This document shows positions 1-9,194 of a stretch of 64,000 nucleotides of DNA, piece by piece. Made by a program: the position numbers and the translations under genes. This DNA comes from Pseudomonadota bacterium. Lineage in GTDB: Bacteria > Pseudomonadota > Gammaproteobacteria > Burkholderiales > Thiobacillaceae. The stretch covers positions 1 to 64,000 of the forward strand of contig JAURYL010000116.1 in NCBI GenBank assembly GCA_030653935.1, read 5' to 3'. Positions within the stretch are counted from its first letter, which is position 1; every line of letters begins with the position of its first letter. The notes below the pieces were generated by a model. The model was not told the DNA's origin. It was given only the letters and a program-made list of their open reading frames with translations, and searched no databases.

Positions 1-22
1 CGCGAGCAGCCCCGGCATGGGC

Positions 23-97
23 GTAGGTTGGGCAAAGCATCGCGGGCCCAACATGCAACGGTTATCTGTTGGGCACGCTACGCTTTGCCCAACCTAC
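23..97. repeat. family A palindromic repeat
   Basis: Imperfect palindrome with outer arms GTAGGTTGGGC and GCCCAACCTAC, about 75 bp, in the gap before the first GGDEF-EAL gene. The same arms recur about twelve times in the window (family A). The rest of positions 1-160 shows no gene. Confidence 0.85.
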
Positions 98-160
98 GTG
101 GCTGCTGTTTCGCATTAAGCAATGCCCCCCCCGCAACCCACCTTGTCTGGAACACCCGCC

Positions 161-2719
161 ATGCGTATCCGAACCTTCATCCTCTCGGCCTCCGCCGTTG
201 TCGCGTTGGGTTTCTTCGGCATCAGCTATTTCACCGTCAGCCACATCCTCGACCATAGCGTCCGGGAAAACGCCCGCGCGGCTTCCGAAGTGCTGGCCGA
301 GACCGCGTTTACCGGCATGGTTCAGGTCATGAGCACCGGCTGGAGCCGAAAGCAGGCCGAGGCGTACATCGCTTCCATGCAGGAGGCCGCCGGGAATTCC
401 GGCACCTCGCTGCAAATCTATCGCGGCCCGGTGACGGCGGCCGATTACGGCGAGATCGCACAACCGGCGCTGGATGCACGGCTGCGCGAGGTGTTCGCGA
501 ACGGCCGGCCGCTGGCCGAATCACCCGCCGGCGGCGTGCGCCACCTCCGGCCGCTCCTGGCCGATGCCAACTGCCTGCGCTGCCATGCCGGCGCCAAGCA
601 AGGCGACGTGCTGGGCATCATCGAAGTGAAGCAGGACTTCACCCCCCTGCTTGCCCGTGCGCGCGCAGCATTGCTGCGCTGGCTGCTGATCGCCGCGCCG
701 CTGTTGCTGGCGGGTGCCGCCCTGGTGGTCTGGCGGGTCAACCGCCGCATCGAGCAGTCGATCGAAATCGTCGATGCCGCCGTGGCCGAAGTCGGCGCCG
801 TCGCCGACCTGCGGAACCTCTCGTTCAGCGGCCGCGACCTCGGTTTCGAGGAACTCAATCGCTTGTTCAGCCACCTCGGACAACTGGTGGAGAAACTGCG
901 CGCGGTGGCCGTGGACAAGGATGTGCTGCGCTTCGAGATCGGCCTCCTGGAGAAATTCGTCATCACCTCGGAAGTGGTGCGCGACTGGGGCGATTACATC
1001 GCCCGCCTGCTGGCCGAAATCAATACGGTGATGCCCACCCATGTACTGTTCTCGGTGTTTCAGGTCGGCGACGAGGTATTCGACCTGGAAATATTCTGGA
1101 GCCAGCCGCCCTCGCAAGCCACGCGGGAAATGATGGAAAACCACATCCGCGCGGTGGTGGCCGCCGACGTGCGCCTCTCCGGCCTGGCCCAGGTCAGCCT
1201 GCACCATCACCTGCCCTCTGGCGGTGGCGAGGAACTGGTGCTCGACCAGCGTTCCGTGGTGCTGGAGACCAAGGCGCTGATACTCGACCAGCCCAAGATC
1301 GGCGGCATCGTCGGCATTGGCGTGCATGCCTCGGCGGTGCATGACGAGACCCTGCGCCTGGTGATGGACAGTATTCTCTCGACCATGCTCAACGTGGTCG
1401 GCTCGGTGAAGGCGATCCACAAATACACCCACGACATGGAGTATTACGCCACCCGCGACCCCCTCACCGACCTCTACAACCGCCGCGTATTCTGGGAACT
1501 GTTCGAATATGAAGTGGCGCGCGCCAAGCGCGGCGGCTACAGCTTCGGCCTGCTGGTGCTCGACCTGGACAACTTCAAACTGGTCAACGACAGCCACGGC
1601 CACGCGGCGGGCGACCGCTATCTGCAAACCTTCGCCCACACGGTAAAACAGGTGCTGCGCCCGGGCGACATCTTCGCCCGCTACGGCGGCGATGAATTCG
1701 TCGTCCTGCTGCCGGAGGTGATGCCGGAAATGGCGGCGACCATCGCGCAGCGGATGCTGGCGGCCACAGACGCCATGCGGGTGGAAGTGCCCGGAGGCAG
1801 CATCTCCGGCGGCGCTTCCATCGGTATGGCGGTATTCCCGCTGCACGCGGACAACGCCAAAGACCTGTTCCTGTTCGCCGACACCATGATGTACAAGGCC
1901 AAGAGTGCCGGGAAAAACCAGATCGGCGCCCCCAGCGAAGAAGATGTCGCGGCCGTGTTCCGCGACATGACCGAGACCGCCGCGCTGGTGGTCAACGCCG
2001 TCAACGAAGGCCGCATCGAACCGTTCTACCAGCCGATCATGGACTTGCAGAGCGGCGACCTCATCGGCCACGAGGTGCTCTCCCGCCTGGTGCTGGAAGA
2101 CAAACACATTGAAGCGGCGCGCTTCATCGAATACGCCGAAAAAGCCGGCGTCATCCACCGACTGGACACCATGGTCATGGAAAAGGCGTTGCGCGCGGCG
2201 GCCGTGCATGAGTATGGCGGCCTGGTTTTCATCAATCTGTCGCCACGCGCCCTCGCCCTGGCTGACTTCTTGCGCAACCTGAAGCGCATCGTCGCCGAGT
2301 GCGGCATCGAGCCGGGCCGGGTGGTGTTCGAGATCACCGAACGCGACACCCTGAAAAACATGGCCACCCTGGAACATCTGGTCGCCGAACTGAAGCTGGC
2401 CGGCTTCAAACTGGCCATCGACGACTTCGGCTCCGGCTTCTCCTCCTTCCAGTACCTGCGTCGCCTGCCCCTGGATTTCCTCAAGATCGAAGGCGATTTT
2501 GTCGTCAACATGCTGGATGACGAGAAGGATCGCGCCTTCGTCCAGAGCATCCACCAACTTGCCCTCAACCTCGGCATCCGGGTGATCGCCGAGCATGTGG
2601 AATCACGTGAAGTTATGGAAGCGCTGCGGGAAATGGGCGTGGAACTCGGCCAGGGCTATTACATCGGCCGCCCGGACAAGACGCTGGGCGGGCAAGCGAC
2701 GGGGACGGGTGAAGCATGA
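161..2719 (+). CDS. membrane GGDEF-EAL protein with CxxCH heme-type sensor domain
   Basis: Predicted c-di-GMP turnover enzyme of the inner membrane, 852 residues. I start at the ATG at 161 because the transmembrane segment follows directly; an in-frame ATG at 122 would add 13 residues lacking signal character. Order: TM1 (about 7-28), periplasmic Tll0287-like (DUF3365) domain with a CLRCH heme-attachment motif near residue 138, TM2 (about 178-200), linker, GGDEF domain with intact GGDEF near 510 and an RPGD inhibitory site, and an EAL domain. The EAL signature reads EVL near 637, but the metal and catalytic positions appear kept (NLS, FEITE, DDFG, LKIEGDF, AEHVES). Both activities are therefore possible; which one dominates cannot be read. 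The next gene has the same sensor architecture, so the pair probably arose by duplication. A redox or gas-ligand signal is inferred from the CxxCH motif only. Confidence 0.88.
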   Translation: MRIRTFILSASAVVALGFFGISYFTVSHILDHSVRENARAASEVLAETAFTGMVQVMSTGWSRKQAEAYIASMQEAAGNSGTSLQIYRGPVTAADYGEIAQPALDARLREVFANGRPLAESPAGGVRHLRPLLADANCLRCHAGAKQGDVLGIIEVKQDFTPLLARARAALLRWLLIAAPLLLAGAALVVWRVNRRIEQSIEIVDAAVAEVGAVADLRNLSFSGRDLGFEELNRLFSHLGQLVEKLRAVAVDKDVLRFEIGLLEKFVITSEVVRDWGDYIARLLAEINTVMPTHVLFSVFQVGDEVFDLEIFWSQPPSQATREMMENHIRAVVAADVRLSGLAQVSLHHHLPSGGGEELVLDQRSVVLETKALILDQPKIGGIVGIGVHASAVHDETLRLVMDSILSTMLNVVGSVKAIHKYTHDMEYYATRDPLTDLYNRRVFWELFEYEVARAKRGGYSFGLLVLDLDNFKLVNDSHGHAAGDRYLQTFAHTVKQVLRPGDIFARYGGDEFVVLLPEVMPEMAATIAQRMLAATDAMRVEVPGGSISGGASIGMAVFPLHADNAKDLFLFADTMMYKAKSAGKNQIGAPSEEDVAAVFRDMTETAALVVNAVNEGRIEPFYQPIMDLQSGDLIGHEVLSRLVLEDKHIEAARFIEYAEKAGVIHRLDTMVMEKALRAAAVHEYGGLVFINLSPRALALADFLRNLKRIVAECGIEPGRVVFEITERDTLKNMATLEHLVAELKLAGFKLAIDDFGSGFSSFQYLRRLPLDFLKIEGDFVVNMLDDEKDRAFVQSIHQLALNLGIRVIAEHVESREVMEALREMGVELGQGYYIGRPDKTLGGQATGTGEA

Positions 2720-2768
2720 CCACTAACAATCATGTCTCAATGGACACCCCCGACGATGAAACAAGGCG

Positions 2769-2838
2769 GTAGGAGCGTCCGCTTGCGGCGCGACAACGAG
2801 CGTGCGTGGAATTGCGCGCGGCTCGCGGACGCTCCTAC
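2769..2838. repeat. family D palindromic repeat
   Basis: Inverted repeat with arms GTAGGAGCGTCCGC and GCGGACGCTCCTAC, about 70 bp, filling the gap between two GGDEF-EAL genes. Related arms recur at 19108-19225 and 45546-45615. Confidence 0.8.
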
Positions 2839-2883
2839 GCGGGACGTGTTTCACGTTAACGCAACCCACATCCCACTTACGCC

Positions 2884-5799
2884 ATGAAACTCGTCTACAA
2901 GCTCTGGCTCGGCATCGGCGCGGCACTGCTGGCCGCCCTGGCGGTCATGGCCTGGTTTGGTTACCAGCACACCCAGCGCAGCGTGGAAGCCGCGCTGCTC
3001 GAAGAAGGCCGTTCGATACATGGCGTGTTGATGGCGATGCGGCGCACTTATCAGCGCCAGTTCCTGTCCAGTGGCCTGGAACTCGACGCCCGCACCGTCG
3101 GTTTCCTGCCCGCCCATGCCATGCCGCGCATCGCCCACGATTTCCAGGCCTTCGACCGGCGCGGCGTGCGCTTCAACAATGTCAGCGACCGCGCCCGCAA
3201 TCCGGGCAACCAGGCGGATACGCTGGAAATGGGGGCCATCCGCCATTTCCGCGCCCATCCGGAGGCCAAGGAACGACTGACTTCCTACTCCGATCAGCAG
3301 GGTCGCCATTACTTCCACTACACCACCCCGATCTGGACTGAACCTTACTGCCTGAAATGCCACGGCAATCCCGAGGACGCCCCGGCGGCCATCCGGCAAG
3401 GCTACGAACTGGCCTACGGCTACAAGGTGGGCGACCTGCGCGGCATCCTCAGCGTCAAGCTGCCGGCGGCGGAAACCGAGGCGCGCATTCTTGGCCTGTG
3501 GTGGCATGAGCAAGCCATCCATCTTGCCGTGGTGGCATTGGCCCTGCTGCTGGCCGGTGGCCTGGTACATCTGCTGGTGGTGCGCCGGCTGAATCTGTTC
3601 CGCGTCGGCGCCCGGCGTCTGGCGGCGGGCGACTATGCCTGGCGGGTGCCGGAAGGCGGGACGGGCGAAACCGCCGAGCTGGCGCACAGCTTGAACGAGA
3701 TGGCGCAGGCCATCGAGCACAGCCAGGGTGAGATGCGCCTGGCCGCCAGCGTGTTCGATCATGCCCGCGAAGGCATCATGATCACCGACGCCGCCGGCAA
3801 TCTCGTCGACGTCAACCCGGCTTTCAGCCAGATCACCGGCTTCGCCGGCGAGGAGGTGCTGGGCAAAACACCGCGCGCGCTCAAATCCGGACGACACGAC
3901 CCGGCGTTCTACACGGCCATGTGGCGGACGATCATCAAGGAAGGGCACTGGATCGGCGAAATCTGGAATCGCCGCAAGAATGGCGAGGAATACCCCGAAC
4001 GCCTGTCCATCTCGTCCATACGCGACCCGGCGGGTGCCGTCAGCCATTACCTCGGCGTGTTCACCGACATCAGCCAGGTCAAGCAACAGGAACAACTGTT
4101 GCAGCATCTCGCCCAGCACGACGCCCTGACCGGCATTCCCAACCGGATATTACTGGCCGACCGGATGCATCAGGCCATTGCCCAGGCGCGCCGCAACGGC
4201 GATCTGCTGGCGGTCGGTTATCTCGATCTGGACGGTTTCAAGCCGATCAACGACACCTACGGTCACGATGCCGGCGACCGTCTGCTGGTGGAAATGGCCC
4301 GGCGCATGAGCGAAGCCCTGCGCAGCGGCGACACCGTGGCGCGCCTGGGCGGCGACGAGTTCGTGTTCCTGCTCCAGGGCCTCTCGGACTTGGCGGAATG
4401 CGAGACCACCCTGGACCGCTTGCTCAGCGTCATCAACCAGCCTGCCCTGATCGACGGACAGATCGCCAGTCTCTCCGCCAGCATCGGCGTCAGCCTATAC
4501 CCCAGCGACGACGAGGACCCGGACACGCTGCTACGCCACGCCGACCAGGCCATGTATGCCGCCAAGCAAGCCGGACGTGGGCGCTACACCTTCCACGACG
4601 TGGAAGGCGACCGCCGCGCGCGCAGCCACCGGGAAACCCAGGAGCGTATCCGCCTGGCGCTGGAGACCAACGAGTTCGAGTTGTTCTACCAACCCCAGGT
4701 CAACATGCGCAGCGGCGAGATCGTGGGTGCCGAGGCGCTGATCCGCTGGCGCCACCCCGAACGTGGCCTGCTCAGCCCGGCGGCCTTCCTGCCGGTCATC
4801 GAAAACACCGAACTGGACATCGCCCTGGGCGAGTGGGTGCTGCAACAGGCGCTACGGCAACTGGCCGCCTGGCGTGAACAAGGGCTGGAACTCACCGTCA
4901 GCATCAACATTTCCGCCCAGCACATCCAGCGCCCCGACTTCGTGGAAAAACTCCTGGCCTGCCTGGCGGTGCATCCCGAGGTTTCGCCACGGCAACTGGA
5001 ACTGGAAATTCTGGAGACGGCGGCCCTGGAAGACCTGGCGCGGGTATCCGAGGTGATCCGCACCTGCCAGCGGATGGGCAGCGACTTTGCCCTGGACGAT
5101 TTCGGCACCGGCTATTCCTCGCTGACCTACCTGAAGCACTTGCCGGTGCAGATATTGAAGATCGACCAGTCCTTCGTGCACGATATGCTGCGCGACCCCG
5201 ACGACCTGGCCATCGTCGAGGGCGTTATCGCCCTGGCCGAGGCATTCGGCCGTGACATCGTCGCCGAAGGGGTGGACAGCCTGGAAGCGGGCCTGCTGCT
5301 GCTGCAACTCGGCTGTGCGGTCGCCCAGGGCTACAGCATCGCCCGGCCCATGCCGGCCGCCGAACTGCCCGCCTGGGTGGCGAAGTGGGACACCCCGCAC
5401 GCCTGGAGCGAGGAGAATTTCCGCCGCTGGCACCGCGAGGATTTCGCCCTGCTGTTGGCGGAATACAACCACCGCGACTGGATCGACAACCTGGCCGACC
5501 GCATCGAAGGCGAAGTGGGCAGTAAAACAGACGTTCCCCTCACCCTGGACCAGGAACTCTGCCGTTTCGGACGCTGGTATCACGGTTCCGGCCAGGTTCG
5601 ATACGGCACGTTGCCTGAGTTCACCGCCATCGACCCAGTACATCGCCAGGTACACGAACTGGGCGCTGAACTCCTCAAGCTGCTCCACGTCGGCAAACAC
5701 GATGAGGCACGCAAACGCCTGCCGGAACTGTTCGCGCTACGCGACGAACTGCTGGGCAAGCTGCGCTCGCTTCAGGATTTGATCGTCTCTGAAAGGTAA
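2884..5799 (+). CDS. heme-type sensor, HAMP, PAS, GGDEF, EAL protein with C-terminal CZB zinc-binding domain
   Basis: Membrane c-di-GMP enzyme of 971 residues. Order: TM1 (about 7-27), Tll0287-like periplasmic domain with CLKCH at about 156-160, TM2 (about 210-235), HAMP, PAS (about 290-390), GGDEF (GGDEF near 490, RSGD inhibitory site), EAL (intact EAL near 617; NIS, LEILE, DDFGTG, LKIDQSF and VAEGVDS retained), then about 120 residues resembling the chemoreceptor zinc-binding (CZB) domain. CZB hallmarks are LCRFGRWYHG near 893-902 and a downstream VHRQVHELG. CZB domains on cyclases bind Zn2+ and inhibit them (the DgcZ precedent), so zinc control of c-di-GMP is a reasonable inference. All catalytic motifs are intact, so it may be bifunctional. 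It follows a paralogue on the same strand. Confidence 0.9.
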   Translation: MKLVYKLWLGIGAALLAALAVMAWFGYQHTQRSVEAALLEEGRSIHGVLMAMRRTYQRQFLSSGLELDARTVGFLPAHAMPRIAHDFQAFDRRGVRFNNVSDRARNPGNQADTLEMGAIRHFRAHPEAKERLTSYSDQQGRHYFHYTTPIWTEPYCLKCHGNPEDAPAAIRQGYELAYGYKVGDLRGILSVKLPAAETEARILGLWWHEQAIHLAVVALALLLAGGLVHLLVVRRLNLFRVGARRLAAGDYAWRVPEGGTGETAELAHSLNEMAQAIEHSQGEMRLAASVFDHAREGIMITDAAGNLVDVNPAFSQITGFAGEEVLGKTPRALKSGRHDPAFYTAMWRTIIKEGHWIGEIWNRRKNGEEYPERLSISSIRDPAGAVSHYLGVFTDISQVKQQEQLLQHLAQHDALTGIPNRILLADRMHQAIAQARRNGDLLAVGYLDLDGFKPINDTYGHDAGDRLLVEMARRMSEALRSGDTVARLGGDEFVFLLQGLSDLAECETTLDRLLSVINQPALIDGQIASLSASIGVSLYPSDDEDPDTLLRHADQAMYAAKQAGRGRYTFHDVEGDRRARSHRETQERIRLALETNEFELFYQPQVNMRSGEIVGAEALIRWRHPERGLLSPAAFLPVIENTELDIALGEWVLQQALRQLAAWREQGLELTVSINISAQHIQRPDFVEKLLACLAVHPEVSPRQLELEILETAALEDLARVSEVIRTCQRMGSDFALDDFGTGYSSLTYLKHLPVQILKIDQSFVHDMLRDPDDLAIVEGVIALAEAFGRDIVAEGVDSLEAGLLLLQLGCAVAQGYSIARPMPAAELPAWVAKWDTPHAWSEENFRRWHREDFALLLAEYNHRDWIDNLADRIEGEVGSKTDVPLTLDQELCRFGRWYHGSGQVRYGTLPEFTAIDPVHRQVHELGAELLKLLHVGKHDEARKRLPELFALRDELLGKLRSLQDLIVSER

Positions 5800-5804
5800 G
5801 CGGC

Positions 5805-5837
5805 GTAGGTTGGGCTGAGGAACGAAGCCCAACCTAC
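5805..5837. repeat. short family A palindrome
   Basis: Minimal 33-bp version: GTAGGTTGGGC, a short loop, GCCCAACCTAC. It lies 5 bases after the stop codon of the CZB-containing gene and could form a transcript-end hairpin. Confidence 0.75.
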
Positions 5838-5844
5838 GCACTCC

Positions 5845-5870
5845 TGTAGCGCCGGCGCCCCGCCGGCGTC
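5845..5870. repeat. family C palindrome
   Basis: Short TGTAGCGCCGGC-type hairpin, the same family found inside aroE, nosL and nosD2. Confidence 0.6.
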
Positions 5871-5886
5871 TTTAACGCGTAGAGGC

Positions 5887-5959
5887 GTAGGTTGGGCAAA
5901 GCGCAGCGTGCCCAACATGGCGACGGGTTGTTGGGCACGCTGCGCTTTGCCCAACCTAC
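5887..5959. repeat. family A palindromic repeat
   Basis: Full 73-bp copy, one of four repeats stacked in the gap (5800-6097) between convergent genes. No gene is visible in this gap. Confidence 0.88.
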
Positions 5960-5988
5960 CTTGCTGAGATAAGGAGCCGTAAGCCCGC

Positions 5989-6081
5989 GTAGGGCGGATG
6001 AGCCGGCGGCTTTTTGCCGGCGTTATCCGCCGAATGCCAACATACATTGGTCGGCGCGATAAAGCCGCTTTTCCGCCCTAC
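5989..6081. repeat. family B palindromic repeat
   Basis: Arms GTAGGGCGGA and TCCGCCCTAC, 93 bp with nested inverted repeats. It ends 16 bases from the stop codon of the minus-strand GGDEF-EAL gene, between convergent genes. Confidence 0.8.
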
Positions 6082-6097
6082 GCGGGCGTAGCCGGCG

Positions 6098-8827
6098 CTA
6101 CCGGGCCGCTTCCGGCCAATCGCCGTGCGCCCTTGCCGCCAGCCAGGCGGTCAGCGCTTCCGCCGACATGGGGCGGCCGAGGTGCCAGCCCTGCAGAATG
6201 TCCACGCCCATTTCCCGGAGCCGCTCGGCCACCGCCGCGTCTTCCACGCCTTCGGCCACGGTGGACAGCCCCAGGGCGTCGGCCATGCCGACGATGGTCT
6301 GGACCAGACGCGCGCCTTGCGGCTGCACAATGCGGCGGACGAAGGCGATGTCGATCTTGAGTTCGTGCACCGGCAGGTCATGCAACTGCGAGAGTGAGGA
6401 ATAGCCGGTGCCGAAGTCGTCGATGGACAGGCGGAAACCGGCCTCGCGCAGTTCCTTGAGACGTTCGGCGGCGTATTCCACGTCGAGCAGGGCGATGGAT
6501 TCGGTGATCTCCAGGGTCACCCGGCCAGGTTCCAGACCATGCACCTGGGTGTCTTCCAGCAGCTTTTCGGTAAAAAAAGGCATGAACAACTGGCGCTTGG
6601 AAAGGTTGACCGAAAGGCCGAAGTCGCCGAAGCCACACTCCCGCCAGCCTTGCATGTCTTGCAGCGCCTGATACCAGACCTGCTCGCCCAGTTCGCGGAT
6701 CAGCCCGAGGTTTTCCGCCATCGGGATGAAGGTGGCGGGGCTGATCCAGCCCCCGTTTCCGTCACTATCCGGTTCGTACCAGCGCGCCAGGGTTTCCACG
6801 CCCTCGACGCGGCCGGTTTTGGCATCGACCAGCGGCTGATAGTGGTTGCTGATGCGTTTTTCCCGGATGGCGGCGGCCAGGCGTTGCTGGATGTACACCT
6901 CCTTCTTGCCCAGGCCCTTGTGCGCCATGTCGGCGAAGAATTGCAGGTTGTTGCGGCCCTGTGCCTTGGCATAGAACATCGCCCGGTCGGCGTGCGCCTG
7001 GAGCAGTTCGCCGTTTTCCGCGTCGTCCGGGAACACCGCGTAACCGGCGCTGATCGTCAGGTGAAACTCGCCCTCTTCCATCGTGAGCGGCGTCTCGGTG
7101 GCCAGGCGGAGTTTTTCCGCCACCTCGCGGATGGCCTCAATCGTGGCCATATCCGGCAGCAGCACGATGAATTCGTCGCCGCCCCAGCGCGCCAGGGTAT
7201 CGCCGCTCCTGAGGTGCCGTCGTAGCCGGTCGGCGAGGGCGATGAGCAATTGATCGCCCATCTTGTGGCCCATGCTGTCGTTGACGTGCTTGAAGTGGTC
7301 GATGTCGATGAAGCCCAGCGCCACCTTGTGCCGGTTGCGCTCAGCCATGCGCATGGCGATTTTCATGCGGTCTTCCAGCAGCACCCGATTGGGCAGGCCG
7401 GTCAGGGCGTCGTGCAGGGCCATGTGGGTGATGCGGCGTTCCTGCAAATAGCCCTGGGTGATGTCGCGCAGCACGCCGCGCAGGCAGTCGCCGCCGCAGT
7501 CGTGGCCGCCGGCGCGCAGCAGACGCAATTCCAGCCAGCGCTCGCCCTCCCCCTCGCCCTGGCGGGCAAGGCGCAGACGGGCGCTGATCTGCTGCTTTTC
7601 GTGACGGGCCAGGGCAGCGACCAGGGCGACCAGCGCCGGCGCGTCCTCCGGGTCGAGATAATCGGCCAACATCTGGCCGGCGGCATCGGCGTCGATGCCG
7701 GTGACCTTGCGCCAGCCGGAACTCACCTGGGTGATGCGTCCCGCCAGGTCCAGCTCCAGTACGGCCTCTTCCAGCATGTCCAGGGTTTGCAGGTAGGCAG
7801 CCTGTTCCGCGTAGCGGCTCTCCGTCTCCTCCATGAGTTGGTCGAGGGCGGTGCCGAGCTGGCCCATCTCATCCTGGCGCGTGGTGAGCTTTTCCAGCAC
7901 CTCCCGCACCCTCGGCGAGCGCCGGAACTGCACCAGGAAGGCGCCGGCGGAACGGCTCAGGGACTCGATCTCCTTGAGATGGCCGCGCACCGCGCGCCCG
8001 AGGCCGAACCAGAGCAGCACCAGCAGAAGCAGGGTGAGCAAGGCGGCGGCGACCATGACGTCGCGCGGTGAAACCAGGGAGTCGAGCGGGCGCTGGATGA
8101 CCAGCAGCGGCGCGTTGCCGCCGCCCGCCTGAGCGTTCTCGCCGGCCAAGGGCAGGCTGACCCACAGCGTATCGCCGTCCCTGCCGTTCCGGTTGGCAGG
8201 GAAAGGCACCCGCAAGCCTTGCTCCCCTAGTGAACTCGCCACCGTGCGCCCGCCCTGGAGTAGAAACAGCGTATCCATGCCGCGCGCCAGGTGCGTGAGC
8301 AGGCCGTTATTCAGAGCGCGGGCAAACAGGGCGGTGCCGCGCTCCTCCGCGCCCAGCCAGATCGGCGTGCGGCTGATGGCATAGACCGTGCCGGCATCGG
8401 CACAATGGCTTTTCACATAGAGATCGTTCAGATTGAGGCTGTCCAGCAGCATGGCCTGGCAGCCGGCGCTGTACAGCGACACGCCGTCGGCGTTGACCAG
8501 CATGACGCCCTCGAAGTAGCGGTATTCCGCCTGGGCGGTGAAGAAGGCGCGCAGGCGCGCCAGGCGCTGCTCGCCGCTGAGTTCACCGATGCGCAGGAAC
8601 TCGATCTGCGCCTTGTGGCGCGCCGCCGCCTTCTCGTTCTCGCGCGCAAAGTCGCTCAGCTTGGCCTGGTAATGGCTCAGGGTCTGCTCATTGGTGCGCT
8701 GCGCATAGGCGTTGGTCGCCCCCCGCCAGGCCAGCCAGGCCGCGCCCACGCCTAAGCCGGCGGCGAGCAGACCGACCATGAGCAGCAGGTAATTGGCGCG
8801 CGTGAGCAGGGAGCGGGGGTTACGCAT
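6098..8827 (-). CDS. membrane PAS-GGDEF-EAL protein
   Basis: Predicted bifunctional c-di-GMP enzyme, 909 residues from the ATG at 8827; an in-frame TTG at 8839 would add four residues. A TM segment (about 10-35) precedes a roughly 200-residue periplasmic sensor of no family I can name, then TM2 (about 240-262), a HAMP-like linker, PAS (about 350-470), GGDEF (GGDEF near 550, RSGD inhibitory site) and EAL. The EAL signature reads ETL near 677 in VETLARW, while the remaining motifs (NLSKR, LEITES, DDFGTGYSS, ELKID, VAEGVED, QGWHLG) are conserved, so phosphodiesterase activity is plausible. The start lies 18 bases after the stop of a short exported-protein gene on the same strand, so the two are probably cotranscribed. 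Confidence 0.88.
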   Translation of the reverse strand: MRNPRSLLTRANYLLLMVGLLAAGLGVGAAWLAWRGATNAYAQRTNEQTLSHYQAKLSDFARENEKAAARHKAQIEFLRIGELSGEQRLARLRAFFTAQAEYRYFEGVMLVNADGVSLYSAGCQAMLLDSLNLNDLYVKSHCADAGTVYAISRTPIWLGAEERGTALFARALNNGLLTHLARGMDTLFLLQGGRTVASSLGEQGLRVPFPANRNGRDGDTLWVSLPLAGENAQAGGGNAPLLVIQRPLDSLVSPRDVMVAAALLTLLLLVLLWFGLGRAVRGHLKEIESLSRSAGAFLVQFRRSPRVREVLEKLTTRQDEMGQLGTALDQLMEETESRYAEQAAYLQTLDMLEEAVLELDLAGRITQVSSGWRKVTGIDADAAGQMLADYLDPEDAPALVALVAALARHEKQQISARLRLARQGEGEGERWLELRLLRAGGHDCGGDCLRGVLRDITQGYLQERRITHMALHDALTGLPNRVLLEDRMKIAMRMAERNRHKVALGFIDIDHFKHVNDSMGHKMGDQLLIALADRLRRHLRSGDTLARWGGDEFIVLLPDMATIEAIREVAEKLRLATETPLTMEEGEFHLTISAGYAVFPDDAENGELLQAHADRAMFYAKAQGRNNLQFFADMAHKGLGKKEVYIQQRLAAAIREKRISNHYQPLVDAKTGRVEGVETLARWYEPDSDGNGGWISPATFIPMAENLGLIRELGEQVWYQALQDMQGWRECGFGDFGLSVNLSKRQLFMPFFTEKLLEDTQVHGLEPGRVTLEITESIALLDVEYAAERLKELREAGFRLSIDDFGTGYSSLSQLHDLPVHELKIDIAFVRRIVQPQGARLVQTIVGMADALGLSTVAEGVEDAAVAERLREMGVDILQGWHLGRPMSAEALTAWLAARAHGDWPEAAR

Positions 8828-8845
8828 GGCGGGGCGCAAACGGGG

Positions 8846-9082
8846 TCAGCGCGGCCCGCCGGCGAAATAGCGCAGCGTCAGGTTCACCCCCTCGGCCCGG
8901 TCGGCGCCGATCTTCTTCATGAGATCAACCGGCAGATGCGAAAGGTTGCCGGGACCAGCGGTGGCCAGGGTGATGGACAGGGCATCCGGCGCGGCCAGCG
9001 CCTGCCCGCTCACCAGCATAAGCGGCAACAGCAGGCGGATCGAATGGCGTGAGAGCAGGGTGAATACAGCGGTGTGGCGCAT
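8846..9082 (-). CDS. short exported protein, probable remnant of an ABC substrate-binding protein
   Basis: 78 residues. The first 30 form a clear Sec signal peptide ending in ALAA. The remaining segment (LSITLATAGPGNLSHLPVDL, then VNLTLRYFAGGP) resembles the start of an NMT1/SsuA-like periplasmic binding protein, in which the first beta strand and ligand loop look like this. The family is normally about 300 residues, so this gene stops after roughly the first 15 percent. It sits immediately upstream of the PAS-GGDEF-EAL gene. It may be a deletion remnant of a ligand-sensing partner, or a short protein still made. Family assignment is tentative. Confidence 0.5.
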   Translation of the reverse strand: MRHTAVFTLLSRHSIRLLLPLMLVSGQALAAPDALSITLATAGPGNLSHLPVDLMKKIGADRAEGVNLTLRYFAGGPR

Positions 9083-9194
9083 GGATGCTTCCTCGAATGG
9101 CTTATGGCTTATGGCTTATAAGTTCGCCGGCTGTCGGCATTTGGTGCGCGCCACTTTAACGGATCATGGCGCCGGCGCGGAAGCGCGCCAGTCC

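Noticed and set aside
521-2596. 691-codon open frame antisense to the first GGDEF-EAL gene
   Set aside because: Shadow of a GC-rich gene; no domain motifs, while the plus strand carries clear GGDEF and EAL motifs.
9131-9158. Possible third minus-strand sigma-28 site (TAAA and GCCGACAG) before the short exported-protein gene
   Set aside because: Spacing is 16 rather than 15 and only six of eight -10 bases match; too weak to list as a promoter.
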